From contig NZ_VFUZ01000032.1 in assembly GCF_006658505.1 (NCBI RefSeq), forward strand, positions 1 to 58,243: DNA of 58,243 nt. Direction: 5' to 3'. A program made the position numbers and the translations under genes. Positions 1 to 8,383 of the stretch are shown in pieces. A model generated the notes under the pieces. That model did no database searches. It was not told where the DNA came from and saw nothing but the letters and a program-made list of their open reading frames with translations. Numbering within the stretch: the stretch's first letter is position 1; each line of letters starts with the position of its first letter. This DNA is from Mesorhizobium sp. B2-4-15 (GTDB taxonomy: Bacteria; Pseudomonadota; Alphaproteobacteria; Rhizobiales; Rhizobiaceae).

Positions 1-39
1 CCCCAAGTCCCCCCAAACCCCTCGACCCGTCCTACTCCC

Positions 40-69
40 AAGCCGACCGCAAGGTCGGCTTTTTCTTTG
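40..69 (+). terminator. Rho-independent terminator of a gene left of the window
   Basis: A perfect 8-bp stem (AGCCGACC / GGTCGGCT) with a GCAA tetraloop is followed by a T-rich run on the plus strand. No gene in the window precedes it, so it most likely ends a plus-strand transcript that starts outside the window. Confidence 0.75.
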
Positions 70-189
70 CAAAGAGGTGGCGAAGAGATTCAAGCCTGGT
101 CGGCACGGAGCCCGGACAGCGGGCGCTTGAAGGCAGCATAGCATCTTCTTCCCGCATTGACCTTCCTCCCACATCGTCTAGGTTCTGCC

Positions 190-219
190 TCGACGCAGCC
201 GCAAAAGAGCCGCTATAAT
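190..219 (+). promoter_or_regulatory. Possible sigma-70 promoter of the acyltransferase/acyl-ACP synthetase gene
   Basis: TATAAT lies at 214-219 with a weak TCGACG -35-like box at 190-195 (18-bp spacing), about 25 bp before the ATG at 244. A GGGAGAG ribosome-binding site follows. This is a sequence-pattern call only. Confidence 0.35.
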
Positions 220-243
220 AAAGATCGTTGGGAGAGAAGCTGT

Positions 244-2466
244 ATGATCCTGACACTGGCGCTGTTTGCCGGCCTTGTTCTGGCCTGGTTGCTGATCGGC
301 GAGGTAGAGAAATTCCGCCTCGGCCTGCGCTTCAGCCAGGCGCTGCTTTATGTCCCGTTCAAGCTCGCCTACCGGATCGCCGACAACCGCATCAGGGTCG
401 CCCGCAAGGCGCAGGTTCCGGTCATCTATGTGATCTCGCATCAATCGCGCTTCGAGCCCGCGCTGATGCTGTCGCTGTTGCCCGATGACACGCTGCACAT
501 ACTCGACGAGGTCTCGGCGCGCTCGCCTTGGCTTGAGCCATGGCGCGAACTTGGCCGCACCATCGCCTTCAATGCCGAGCATGTCTTCGTCAGTCGCCGG
601 CTGGTGCGCGTGCTGAAGGGTAAGGGGCGCCTCGCCGTCTACCTGCCGGATGCGGTCGAGCCTGACGTCAAGACGTTTCGGCTTTTTCGTGCCGTCACCC
701 GTATCGCTATGCAGGCGGACGCCAGCATCGTGCCAATCTTTGTCTCCGGCATGCGCAGCCTGCCTGTTTCGCTGACACCGGCCGACAAGGCGCCACGGCA
801 CTGGTTTCCACAATTGTCGATCAGCGCGCTGGAGCCGATGACTATCGCCGAGTTGGTGGCGCGCAACCCGGACCAGGCTTCGAACACCAATGCGCTGTTC
901 GACCGCGTCGCCGAGGCGCGGCTTTTCGGCACGGATCTCGATCGTGGCCTGTTCCTGGCCATGCGCGATGCCGCGACCCGCGTCGGCGCCTCGCATCCGA
1001 TCATCGAGGACGTCATCTCCGGCGCACTGAGCTACCGCAAGATGTTCATGGGCGCACGCGTGCTGGGCAGGCGCTTCGAGGCGGTGACGGCACCAGGCGA
1101 AGCGGTCGGGCTGATGCTGCCCAACGCCAATGGCGTCGTGCTGTCGTTGGTCGGCGTTCTCTCGGCCGGCAGGGTGGCGGCGATGATCAACTACACCGCC
1201 GGGCCGGCGAGCGTCACGGCTGCCGTGCGCATAGCCGTCATCCGTACCGTTGTCTCTTCACGCGCCTTCGTCGAGAAGGCGGATCTTGCCGATATTGTCG
1301 CTGCGGTCGAAAAGGGCGGCGCCAGGCTGCTGTGGCTGGAAGATCTGCGCGAAAGCGTCACCACTCTGGACAAGCTTGCCGCTGCCTTGTTGTGGCGCTT
1401 GCCGCTGCAGCGGCAGGATGCGGCCAAGCCAGGGGTGATCCTGTTCACCTCGGGTTCGGAAGGAACGCCAAAAGCGGTTGTTCTGTCGCAAAAGAACCTG
1501 CTCGCCAATGCCATGCAGGCCGAGGCGCGCGTCACCATCTCGCCGGCGGACATCCTGCTCAACGTGCTGCCGGTGTTCCATTCCTTCGGCCTGACGGGCG
1601 GCACCATCCTGCCGCTGGTCACCGGCGTAAAGCTGTTCCTCTACCCCTCGCCTCTGCACTACAAGATCATCCCCGAGATCGCGCGCAAGGTGAAGCCGAC
1701 GATCATGTTCGGCACCGACACGTTCCTCGCCAATTATGCGCGCACGGCCAAGGACGGTGATTTCTCCAGCCTGCGCTTCGTCGTCGCCGGCGCCGAAGCG
1801 GTCAAGCCGGAAACCCGCCGTGTCTATCGCGAGCGCTTCCAGGCCGAGATCATCGAGGGCTTTGGGCTGACCGAAGCCGCACCGGTGGTTGCCGTCAACA
1901 CCGCGATCCATGGCCGGGATGGCACCGTCGGGCGGCTCTTGCCGGCCATGCGCATGAAGCTGGAGCCGGTCGAAGGCATTTCGGACGCCGGCCAGTTGTG
2001 GCTCGACGGACCCAATCTGATGATGGGCTACATGACCGCGGACCGCCCCGGCGAGTTGCAGCAGCTGACTGGCTGGCACGACACTGGCGACATCGTCGCC
2101 GTCGACCGTGAAGGGTTCATCACCATTCGAGGCCGTGCCAAGCGCTTCGCCAAGATCGCCGGAGAGATGGTGTCGCTGGGCGCCGTCGAGATGCTGGTGC
2201 AATCGCTGTGGCCGGAAGAGCGCCATGCGGCGGTGGCGGTGCCGGACAAGAGGCGCGGCGAGCGCATCGTGCTGGTCACCACCGCCGACGATGCCAATCC
2301 GGAAGAGCTGCGGCAGTTCGGCAAGAAGGCCGGGGCAGCCGAATTGATGGTGCCGAACGACATCATCAAGGTGGAAGAAATCCCGGTGCTCGGTTCCGGC
2401 AAGACCGACTATGTCTCGACCAGGAAGCTGGCGATCGACAGGCTGGGGCTCGGCATCGCGGCTTAA
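244..2466 (+). CDS. Bifunctional acyltransferase / acyl-[ACP] synthetase (Aas-like)
   Basis: About 740 residues. The N-terminal part starts with a hydrophobic segment and carries a PlsC-type acyltransferase region (VISHQSRFEPALML, an HxxxxE-like motif). The C-terminal part is an AMP-forming ligase: VILFTSGSEGTPKAV is the P-loop-like A3 motif, followed by GFGLTEAAPVV and WHDTGDIVAVD, and the K of GSGKT near the end is the usual catalytic lysine. The family re-acylates lysophospholipids or activates fatty acids at the inner membrane. The ATG at 244 is chosen over an upstream in-frame ATG at 157 because GGGAGAG lies just before it and the protein then starts with its membrane segment. The exact substrate is not determined by sequence. 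Confidence 0.85.
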   Translation: MILTLALFAGLVLAWLLIGEVEKFRLGLRFSQALLYVPFKLAYRIADNRIRVARKAQVPVIYVISHQSRFEPALMLSLLPDDTLHILDEVSARSPWLEPWRELGRTIAFNAEHVFVSRRLVRVLKGKGRLAVYLPDAVEPDVKTFRLFRAVTRIAMQADASIVPIFVSGMRSLPVSLTPADKAPRHWFPQLSISALEPMTIAELVARNPDQASNTNALFDRVAEARLFGTDLDRGLFLAMRDAATRVGASHPIIEDVISGALSYRKMFMGARVLGRRFEAVTAPGEAVGLMLPNANGVVLSLVGVLSAGRVAAMINYTAGPASVTAAVRIAVIRTVVSSRAFVEKADLADIVAAVEKGGARLLWLEDLRESVTTLDKLAAALLWRLPLQRQDAAKPGVILFTSGSEGTPKAVVLSQKNLLANAMQAEARVTISPADILLNVLPVFHSFGLTGGTILPLVTGVKLFLYPSPLHYKIIPEIARKVKPTIMFGTDTFLANYARTAKDGDFSSLRFVVAGAEAVKPETRRVYRERFQAEIIEGFGLTEAAPVVAVNTAIHGRDGTVGRLLPAMRMKLEPVEGISDAGQLWLDGPNLMMGYMTADRPGELQQLTGWHDTGDIVAVDREGFITIRGRAKRFAKIAGEMVSLGAVEMLVQSLWPEERHAAVAVPDKRRGERIVLVTTADDANPEELRQFGKKAGAAELMVPNDIIKVEEIPVLGSGKTDYVSTRKLAIDRLGLGIAA

Positions 2467-2515
2467 CGCATATCGCCCAAAAGTGACCTCGGTCTTGGGA
2501 GAACGACATGCGTAA
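2467..2515. repeat. Dispersed rhizobial palindromic repeat, copy 1
   Basis: The segment begins CGCATATCGCCCAAAAGTG and ends with CGACATGCG, so its ends are complementary. The reverse complement of the 57-bp tandem repeat at 53168-53281 has the same layout (CGCATGTCGCCCAAAAGTG ... AACGACATGC). The two loci are therefore copies of one intergenic family in opposite orientation. It lies between convergent genes. Confidence 0.7.
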
Positions 2516-2525
2516 AAACAAAGAC

Positions 2526-2569
2526 CTAAAGCGCGTCGCGTGACTCCGTTTCGGCGCGACGCGCTTTAG
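2526..2569. terminator. Bidirectional terminator between convergent genes
   Basis: A perfect 15-bp stem (CTAAAGCGCGTCGCG at 2526-2540 against CGCGACGCGCTTTAG at 2555-2569) with a 14-nt loop lies between the stop codons of the plus-strand synthetase and minus-strand pssA. The stem ends in A/T, giving a short U tract in both directions. It may belong to the same repeat cassette as the palindrome just before it. Confidence 0.6.
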
Positions 2570-2572
2570 CCC

Positions 2573-3391
2573 TTAGCCAATATCCGAAGGCGGCACCTTC
2601 TCACCCTCCAGCTTGGCGCGCTTGGAATAGGCGCGCACGGAAAACGGCAGGAAGATCAGATAGCCCGCGACCGAGGCTGTCAGCGTGTACCAGGGATAGG
2701 TCATCAGCAAGAGAATATAGAGCACGACGGCCAGAATCACCGGCAGCACGCGGTCACCGGGAATCTTGACGCTTTTACCGGAATAGACGGGCAAACGGCT
2801 GACCAGAAGAAAGGCGACCAGAATGGTGAACGCTGTGGCGATGAAGGCGGCCGGGCGGCTGGGCTCCAGCCCGAGCCGCAGGAAATAGAGATAGAGCGGC
2901 AGCATCACCAACACGGCGCCCGCCGGCGCCGGCACGCCGACGAAATACTCGGACTGCCATAGGGGACGCTCGGCCTTCTCGTCGTCGAGCACATTGAAGC
3001 GGGCAAGCCTGAGCCCGCAGGCGATGGCGAACAGCAGCGCCGCGATCCAGCCCGGCGAGCCGGCGCGGTCGAGCAGGAAGGCATAGAGAACCAGAGCCGG
3101 GGCGACGCCGAAATTGACGATGTCGGCCAGCGAATCCATCTGCGCGCCGAACTTGGACGTCGCCTTCAGCATGCGCGCCAGGCGCCCGTCAATGCCGTCG
3201 AGGAAGGCGGCCAGCAGCACCATGACCACCGCGGTTTCAAAACGGTCTTCGAAGGCGAAACGGATGCCGGACAGGCCGGCGCAGATAGCAAGCACGGTGA
3301 CCAAATTGGGCAGCACCATGCGCATCGGGATCTCGCGGATGCGTGGACCGCCGCTGGCATGGGCCTCGAATTTCTTGAACGGCGCGCCCAC
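2573..3391 (-). CDS. pssA: CDP-diacylglycerol-serine O-phosphatidyltransferase
   Basis: A 272-residue multi-spanning membrane enzyme that makes phosphatidylserine from CDP-diacylglycerol and serine, the precursor of phosphatidylethanolamine. The CDP-alcohol phosphatidyltransferase signature is visible as DGIDGRLARMLKATSKFGAQMDSLAD (DGxxAR...GxxxDxxxD in variant form). Several hydrophobic segments follow. The start is a GTG. It begins 3 nt after the psd stop codon, so the two consecutive steps are co-transcribed. Confidence 0.93.
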   Translation of the reverse strand: MGAPFKKFEAHASGGPRIREIPMRMVLPNLVTVLAICAGLSGIRFAFEDRFETAVVMVLLAAFLDGIDGRLARMLKATSKFGAQMDSLADIVNFGVAPALVLYAFLLDRAGSPGWIAALLFAIACGLRLARFNVLDDEKAERPLWQSEYFVGVPAPAGAVLVMLPLYLYFLRLGLEPSRPAAFIATAFTILVAFLLVSRLPVYSGKSVKIPGDRVLPVILAVVLYILLLMTYPWYTLTASVAGYLIFLPFSVRAYSKRAKLEGEKVPPSDIG

Positions 3392-3394
3392 CGC

Positions 3395-4093
3395 TTACGA
3401 AATCCTGACCAAAGGCGTGCCGGTGGCACCGCCGAATTCGGCCAGCACGGTTTCGCCGCCGACCGCCGTCTGGCCAACGGCAACGCGCGGCGTGGCGGTC
3501 AAGGGCAGGAACACATCGACGCGCGAGCCGAAGCGGATCAGGCCGAAACGCTCGCCGATGGCGATCGAGCCACCGGCCTCGACCCAGCAGATGATGCGCC
3601 GCGCCACAAGGCCCGCGATCTGGACAGCGGCCACCGTGCCGTTGGGGCTCTCGATGACGAGACCGTTGCGCTCGTTCTCGGTGCTGGCCTTATCCAGTTC
3701 GGCGTTTAGGAATTTTCCGGGCCGATGTTCGATCTTGGCAATGCGGCCGCGCACGGGGGCACGGTTCACATGACAGGAAAAGACGTTCATGAAAACCGAG
3801 ATGCGGGTCATCTCGACATTGCCGAGGCCAAGCTCGCGCGGCGGCACGGCCGGGCCAACCGCCGAGACGATGCCATCGGCGGGGCTCACCACCAGGCGAT
3901 CGTCAACCGGTGTGACGCGCTCGGGATCACGGAAGAAGTAGACACACCAGGCGGTCAGGATCAGGCCGATCCAAAACAGGATCGACGAGAAATAGCCGAG
4001 GAAAAGGGTCGCCGCGCCGAAGGCCGCGATGAAGGGATAGCCTTCGCGATGGATCGGTACGAACGCGTTCTTGACCGTGTCGACAAGGCTCAT
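3395..4093 (-). CDS. psd: Phosphatidylserine decarboxylase proenzyme
   Basis: 232 residues, the short form found in many Alphaproteobacteria. It converts phosphatidylserine to phosphatidylethanolamine at the inner membrane. The C-terminal IRFGSRVDVFLP holds the Gly-Ser self-cleavage site that yields the pyruvoyl group; MNVFSCHVNRAPVRG is the conserved FMSxxDVHxNRxP-like segment. Two hydrophobic stretches near the N-terminus anchor it. It is the first gene of the psd-pssA operon. Confidence 0.95.
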   Translation of the reverse strand: MSLVDTVKNAFVPIHREGYPFIAAFGAATLFLGYFSSILFWIGLILTAWCVYFFRDPERVTPVDDRLVVSPADGIVSAVGPAVPPRELGLGNVEMTRISVFMNVFSCHVNRAPVRGRIAKIEHRPGKFLNAELDKASTENERNGLVIESPNGTVAAVQIAGLVARRIICWVEAGGSIAIGERFGLIRFGSRVDVFLPLTATPRVAVGQTAVGGETVLAEFGGATGTPLVRIS

Positions 4094-4218
4094 GGGGTGG
4101 GGGCTGTCCCTGTTTCAGGTCCGGCCTCAATAGCGGAAAGCCCCCCTGCCCGCAACGCAACAATGGGGGGAGGATGGCGGGTCACTGGAGGCGGATCCCC
4201 CGAAACGCGAGCAGATGC

Positions 4219-5475
4219 CTATCCGGCGGCAGCGGAGCGATCAAAGTGCTCGTCGAGTTCGGACATGGTAGCCTCTGCGAGCTTTTCGTCGTCCTTGCCC
4301 CGCAAGAGCAGACCGCCGTTCGGCGAGGACAAGAAAAGGAAGGCCCGGTCCGACGCCGTTACCACCCAATTCACGACTGGTCCTTCCGCCGTTTGCACCA
4401 TCGAGTTCGCTGAAACAACTGCACCCACAGGATCGAACCCGGCTTTGCGCAACAAAAGGTCGACTGCGACCGGAGCATGGAATTGCTCGGCCAATTCGAT
4501 AACCGCGTTGATCTCCGATCCTTCAGCATGACCAAGCCGCACGCCGATTCGTGGTGGGTTCGCTCCCAACGAGTTCTCACTCGGGCGTACGATCGGTGGA
4601 TCTTCGGGCGCGATATGTTCGTAAACGGCAACGCTTGCCTTTGTTTTGGCGCACAGCCGGAGCTCTTTCGAACTGGTTCGAAGCTGGAAAACCAGCTGCT
4701 TTTCGCCTTCGACGTCCAATATCCTTGCCATCCCGAATGCCAGCTTGATCTCCGGTGGTGATATTTTTGCGCAGGCTAGGCCGGCGCCAACCTCGCGCTG
4801 GCTCAACATCTGGCGCACCAGTTTGCTAACCGACTCGTGAAGAAGCCTGCCTTTGCGCTGGGGGTTTGCCAGCACCAGTTGGTCGATGGCATCGTCGTAA
4901 TCGTCATCATCGACAATTTGCAGATCGGGCCAGGACGTGATCCACCGCGCAAGCAAATCCTCCATCGCCACGGCTTCGTCCGCTTCGTAGAATGCGTCAT
5001 CGAGCGTATCCAGGAAATCGTCGCGGCCACCCTCGAAGCCCGTTTGTTCGGCCGCTTTGTCGGGATGTTTGGCGACCCATGCCGACATTTTTTCCAAAGT
5101 CGCCAACTGGCCCTTTGCACCGCAAGCGATGAGCGCAGCTCTGGCGTTGGCAATCATTGGGTCGATCTCTTCGCCTGCATTGTGGATGAATTGACTGTGG
5201 CCGCCGTTCTTTACCTCCGAGGAATACTCGTCAGAGTGAAATACCTGCATCGCCTTGGGGTTGATCTCTGGATACCGATAAAGCCCTTTGGAAATCATCG
5301 TCACGGCGAATTGCATGACGGCAATGACAAGCTGAAAAGGCTTTTCGTCGGCCTTTTCGATCTTCGAACGAGGCACGACGACCAGGGGCACCAGAAGGCT
5401 ACCTCCCTTACCCTCCGAAGCTAGCGCTTTCTTCTCGGAGGCTTCTTTGGATTTACGCGAGAAAAACCCAAACAT
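4219..5475 (-). CDS. DUF4375 (DMP19-like) domain protein with unknown C-terminal half
   Basis: 418 residues, no signal peptide. Residues roughly 85-190 resemble the DUF4375/DMP19 fold: NGGHSQFIHNAGEE followed by an alpha-helical stretch with FLDTLDDAFYEADE. DMP19 of Neisseria is described as a DNA-mimicking acidic protein. The remaining ~220 residues, including a late segment around LAEQFHAPVAVDLLLRKAGF, match nothing I recognise. GGAG lies 8 nt before the ATG. It stands alone between psd and the monooxygenase-fold gene. The role is unknown; the domain call rests on motif recognition only. Confidence 0.7.
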   Translation of the reverse strand: MFGFFSRKSKEASEKKALASEGKGGSLLVPLVVVPRSKIEKADEKPFQLVIAVMQFAVTMISKGLYRYPEINPKAMQVFHSDEYSSEVKNGGHSQFIHNAGEEIDPMIANARAALIACGAKGQLATLEKMSAWVAKHPDKAAEQTGFEGGRDDFLDTLDDAFYEADEAVAMEDLLARWITSWPDLQIVDDDDYDDAIDQLVLANPQRKGRLLHESVSKLVRQMLSQREVGAGLACAKISPPEIKLAFGMARILDVEGEKQLVFQLRTSSKELRLCAKTKASVAVYEHIAPEDPPIVRPSENSLGANPPRIGVRLGHAEGSEINAVIELAEQFHAPVAVDLLLRKAGFDPVGAVVSANSMVQTAEGPVVNWVVTASDRAFLFLSSPNGGLLLRGKDDEKLAEATMSELDEHFDRSAAAG

Positions 5476-5615
5476 CGAAATACTCCGAAGTAAATTGGCG
5501 ATTATTCTATCGGGACAATATCACCAGCAGTCGGAGATAAAAGCCTTTGCCTGATCTATTGAATAGGAGGAGCAACGCCCGCATCGACCAGGCGCCGCGG
5601 CTCTAAGATAACCCC

Positions 5616-5963
5616 TTACACCTCCGGCACGCGCTGGTAGTTGGCGATGTCGGCCTTGACGCCCAGGCGCGCAATGGTTTCCTGCGGATTGAAGGCGATG
5701 CGCTCATGCGCGACCTTGACGATCGGCACGACATTGTCGACGGCCGCCTGGCTTTCCCATTCGACGATCGTCACCAGGTTGAATTCGCCCGGCCCCGAAA
5801 ATTGCTCGAGCACGAAATCCTGCACGAAACCCTGCTGCTGGCGCAGCAATTCGTGGGTTGTCCTGACCTTGACGAGTATCTCCTCGCGGGCGGCGGCGGG
5901 GACGACGAACTTGTCGACCCGGAACACGCTGCCGCTATCAACATTATGATTTGTCTCGCTCAT
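5616..5963 (-). CDS. Antibiotic biosynthesis monooxygenase (ABM)-fold protein
   Basis: About 115 residues with the ferredoxin-like ABM pattern: VFRVDKFVVP, then a helix (AREEILVKVRTTHELLRQQQGF) and EFNLVTIVEWESQAAVDNV. Family members are small dimeric enzymes or stress proteins; the substrate cannot be read from sequence. I place the start at 5963 (MSETNH) because GGAACG lies a suitable distance upstream and the alternative ATG codons only add an unlikely extension. Confidence 0.75.
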   Translation of the reverse strand: MSETNHNVDSGSVFRVDKFVVPAAAREEILVKVRTTHELLRQQQGFVQDFVLEQFSGPGEFNLVTIVEWESQAAVDNVVPIVKVAHERIAFNPQETIARLGVKADIANYQRVPEV

Positions 5964-6051
5964 TTCAATCGTTCCGTTCTCTTGAACCATGTCGTTTTGG
6001 GCTCCAAGAACAGCGTACAATCTCAACCAAAGTTGAGGTCAAGCGCAAAGA

Positions 6052-7935
6052 TCAATTTACCTCCGATGTCCGCCGGCGAACAACGACGCCAAGCTCGTCG
6101 CCTTCGCGGGCAATGCGCAGCCGCTCCTCGGCTTCGGTCGCCTCTCGCTGGCGGTCCCACATCGAGGCGTAGAGGCCGTGCTTTCGCAGCAGCTCGACAT
6201 GGGTGCCGCGCTCGGCGATCTGGCCGTCCTTCAGCACGATGATCTCGTCGGCGGAAATCACCGTCGACAGCCGGTGGGCGATCACGATGGTGGTGCGCCC
6301 CTTGCTGACGAGATCGAGCGCGGCCTGGATCTCCTGCTCGGTGTGGCTGTCAAGTGCCGAGGTCGCTTCGTCGAGCATCAGGATCGGCGGCGCCTTCAGG
6401 ATGGTGCGGGCAATCGCGACGCGCTGCTTCTCGCCACCGGAGAGCTTCAGCCCGCGCTCGCCGACCATCGACTTGTAGCCGTCCGGCAGCTTCTCGATAA
6501 ACGGCCCGATCTGGGCGAGTTCGGCGGCCTTGCGCACTTCCTCCTCGCTTGCACCAACGCGGCCATAGCGGATGTTGTAGGCGATGGTGTCGTTAAACAG
6601 CACCGTGTCCTGCGGCACCATGCCGAGCACCGCGCGCAGGCTGTCCTGCGTCACATCCCGGATGTCCTGGCCGTCGATCAGCACCTGGCCACCCTGCACG
6701 TCGTAGAATCGGAACAGCAGCCGCGAGATGGTCGATTTGCCGGCGCCCGACGGTCCGACAATGGCGACCGTCTTGCCCGCCGGAACCTCGAAGCTGACGC
6801 CCTTCAGGATCTTGCGGTTCGGATCATAGGAGAAATGCACGTCGCGGAACTCGACCTTGCCGGCACCGACGGCCAGCGGTTTGGCATCGAGCTTGTCGAC
6901 AATCTCCTGCGGCACGTCGAGCAGGTCGAACATGTGCTCGATATCGGTAAGGCCCTGGCGAATCTCGCGGTAGATGAAGCCGATGAAGTTGAGCGGCACC
7001 GAAAGCTGCACCAGCATGGCGTTGATGAAGACGAAATCACCCACGGTCTGGGTGTGGGCCTGCACCTCCAGCGCCGACATGCACATGACGACCACCGTGC
7101 CGAGGCCGAAGATGAAGCCCTGGCCGAAGTTCAGCCAGCCGAGCGAGGTCCAGGTCTTGGTGGCGGCGATCTCGTAGCGCGCCATGGAGCGATCGAAGCG
7201 CTCGGCCTCCATTCGCTCGTTGGTGAAGTACTTCACCGTCTCGAAATTGAGCAGCGAATCGATCGCCTTGGTGTTGGCGTCGGTGTCGCTGTCGTTCATG
7301 TCGCGGCGGATCGAGATGCGCCAGTCGCTCGCCTTCACCGTGAACCAGACATAGACCCAGACGGTCACCGCCACCACGGCCACATATTTCCAGCCGTAGG
7401 TGAAACCGAATATACCGGCGGTCAGCGCGAATTCGAGGATGGTCGGGGCGGTGTTGAGCATGATGAAACGCACGATCGTTTCGATGCCCTTGGTTCCGCG
7501 CTCGATGATGCGCGACAGGCCGCCAGTGCGGCGCTCCAAGTGGAAGCGCAGCGACAGCTGATGCATGTGGACGAAGGTGCGAAAGGCAAGCTGACGCACC
7601 GCATGCTGGCCGACCCGGGCAAACAGCGCATCGCGCAACTGGTTGAAGCCGAGTTGAACGAGCCTCAGCACGTTGTAGGCGATGACCAGCATCACCGGGG
7701 CGAGCAGGAACGACGGCAGCGGCGGCGGCGTTTTGAAGCCGCCCGCCAGCGCATCGGTTGCCCATTTGAAGAAATAAGGGCCGGCGACCAATGTCACCTT
7801 GGCAACGACAAGCAGCAGCGTCGCCCAAGTCACCCGTGCCCTGAGATCGGCACGGTCGGCCGGCCACATATAGGGCCAGAGGTTGCGTAGCGTCGTGAGA
7901 GTTGAGGTGTCGGCGGAGACGGTTTTTTCGGCCAC
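6052..7935 (-). CDS. Atm1/HMT1-type ABC transporter, fused permease and ATPase
   Basis: 627 residues. An N-terminal six-helix ABC transmembrane domain (about 30-330) contains NFETVKYFTNE, the hallmark of the Atm1/HMT1 subfamily. The nucleotide-binding domain has Walker A GPSGAGKST (about 394-402), signature LSGGEKQR (about 498) and Walker B ILMLDEATSALD. Family members export glutathione- or phytochelatin-bound metals or sulfur compounds. The GTG start follows AAGGGCAAG. It lies 24 bp downstream of an ArsR-type regulator on the same strand, which suggests metal-inducible expression. Confidence 0.9.
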   Translation of the reverse strand: MAEKTVSADTSTLTTLRNLWPYMWPADRADLRARVTWATLLLVVAKVTLVAGPYFFKWATDALAGGFKTPPPLPSFLLAPVMLVIAYNVLRLVQLGFNQLRDALFARVGQHAVRQLAFRTFVHMHQLSLRFHLERRTGGLSRIIERGTKGIETIVRFIMLNTAPTILEFALTAGIFGFTYGWKYVAVVAVTVWVYVWFTVKASDWRISIRRDMNDSDTDANTKAIDSLLNFETVKYFTNERMEAERFDRSMARYEIAATKTWTSLGWLNFGQGFIFGLGTVVVMCMSALEVQAHTQTVGDFVFINAMLVQLSVPLNFIGFIYREIRQGLTDIEHMFDLLDVPQEIVDKLDAKPLAVGAGKVEFRDVHFSYDPNRKILKGVSFEVPAGKTVAIVGPSGAGKSTISRLLFRFYDVQGGQVLIDGQDIRDVTQDSLRAVLGMVPQDTVLFNDTIAYNIRYGRVGASEEEVRKAAELAQIGPFIEKLPDGYKSMVGERGLKLSGGEKQRVAIARTILKAPPILMLDEATSALDSHTEQEIQAALDLVSKGRTTIVIAHRLSTVISADEIIVLKDGQIAERGTHVELLRKHGLYASMWDRQREATEAEERLRIAREGDELGVVVRRRTSEVN

Positions 7936-7959
7936 TTTTCTTGCCCTTGGGTGAGAGGA

Positions 7960-8304
7960 TCAGCGGCCGGAGCAGCAGGAATTGATGAGTGCGCTCAGCG
8001 ATGCCGAAACATCGGCAAGCGCTGCTTGGTCGACCTTATAGCGGGAGCGCTGACGATCCGGCTCGAACCGGACCAGGCCGGCCTCGACCAGTATTTTGAG
8101 ATGCTGGGACACGGTCGACTGCGCCAGATCGAAACGGTCGACGACCTCGCGGCAGCAGCAGGAATTGCTGGCCGAGAGGTGCTTCAGTATCTCGATACGC
8201 GCCGGATGCGACAGTGCAGCGAACCGCGCCGCGACGGCCCGGCTATCGGGGATGCAGCTGGGCAGAGCGCCGGCGCGGTCTGGTTCAAGGACGGATTCTG
8301 TCAT
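7960..8304 (-). CDS. ArsR/SmtB-family metal-responsive repressor
   Basis: 114 residues, winged helix-turn-helix with recognition region LAQSTVSQHLKILVEAGLV. Cysteines sit at C17, C49-C50-C51 (in the helix where ArsR proteins place CxC thiolates) and C110-C111, so a thiolate metal or metalloid site is likely. It heads the operon with the Atm1-type exporter. Its start codon lies inside a long palindrome (8298-8337), which fits autoregulation. The ligand cannot be assigned; a persulfide- or peroxide-sensing thiol switch is an alternative. Confidence 0.88.
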   Translation of the reverse strand: MTESVLEPDRAGALPSCIPDSRAVAARFAALSHPARIEILKHLSASNSCCCREVVDRFDLAQSTVSQHLKILVEAGLVRFEPDRQRSRYKVDQAALADVSASLSALINSCCSGR

Positions 8305-8337
8305 CGTTCATCGGCGATAGACGATGAACGATGACAG
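8298..8337 (-). promoter_or_regulatory. Probable ArsR operator: 16-bp-arm palindrome on the start codon
   Basis: CTGTCATCGTTCATCG (8298-8313) and CGATGAACGATGACAG (8322-8337) are perfect inverted repeats with an 8-bp spacer. The arsR-like ATG (8302-8304) is inside the left arm. ArsR-family repressors bind such dyads near their own promoters. No clear ribosome-binding site is seen before the ATG, so the transcript may have a very short or absent leader. Confidence 0.75.
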
Positions 8338-8383
8338 GGCAAGCTAGACCGATGGGTAGATCGCCTGAATTGCCGACCTTTTC

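Noticed and set aside
6178..7890. A 570-codon plus-strand open frame across the ABC transporter
   Set aside because: The minus strand carries Walker and signature motifs; the plus frame is antisense composition only.
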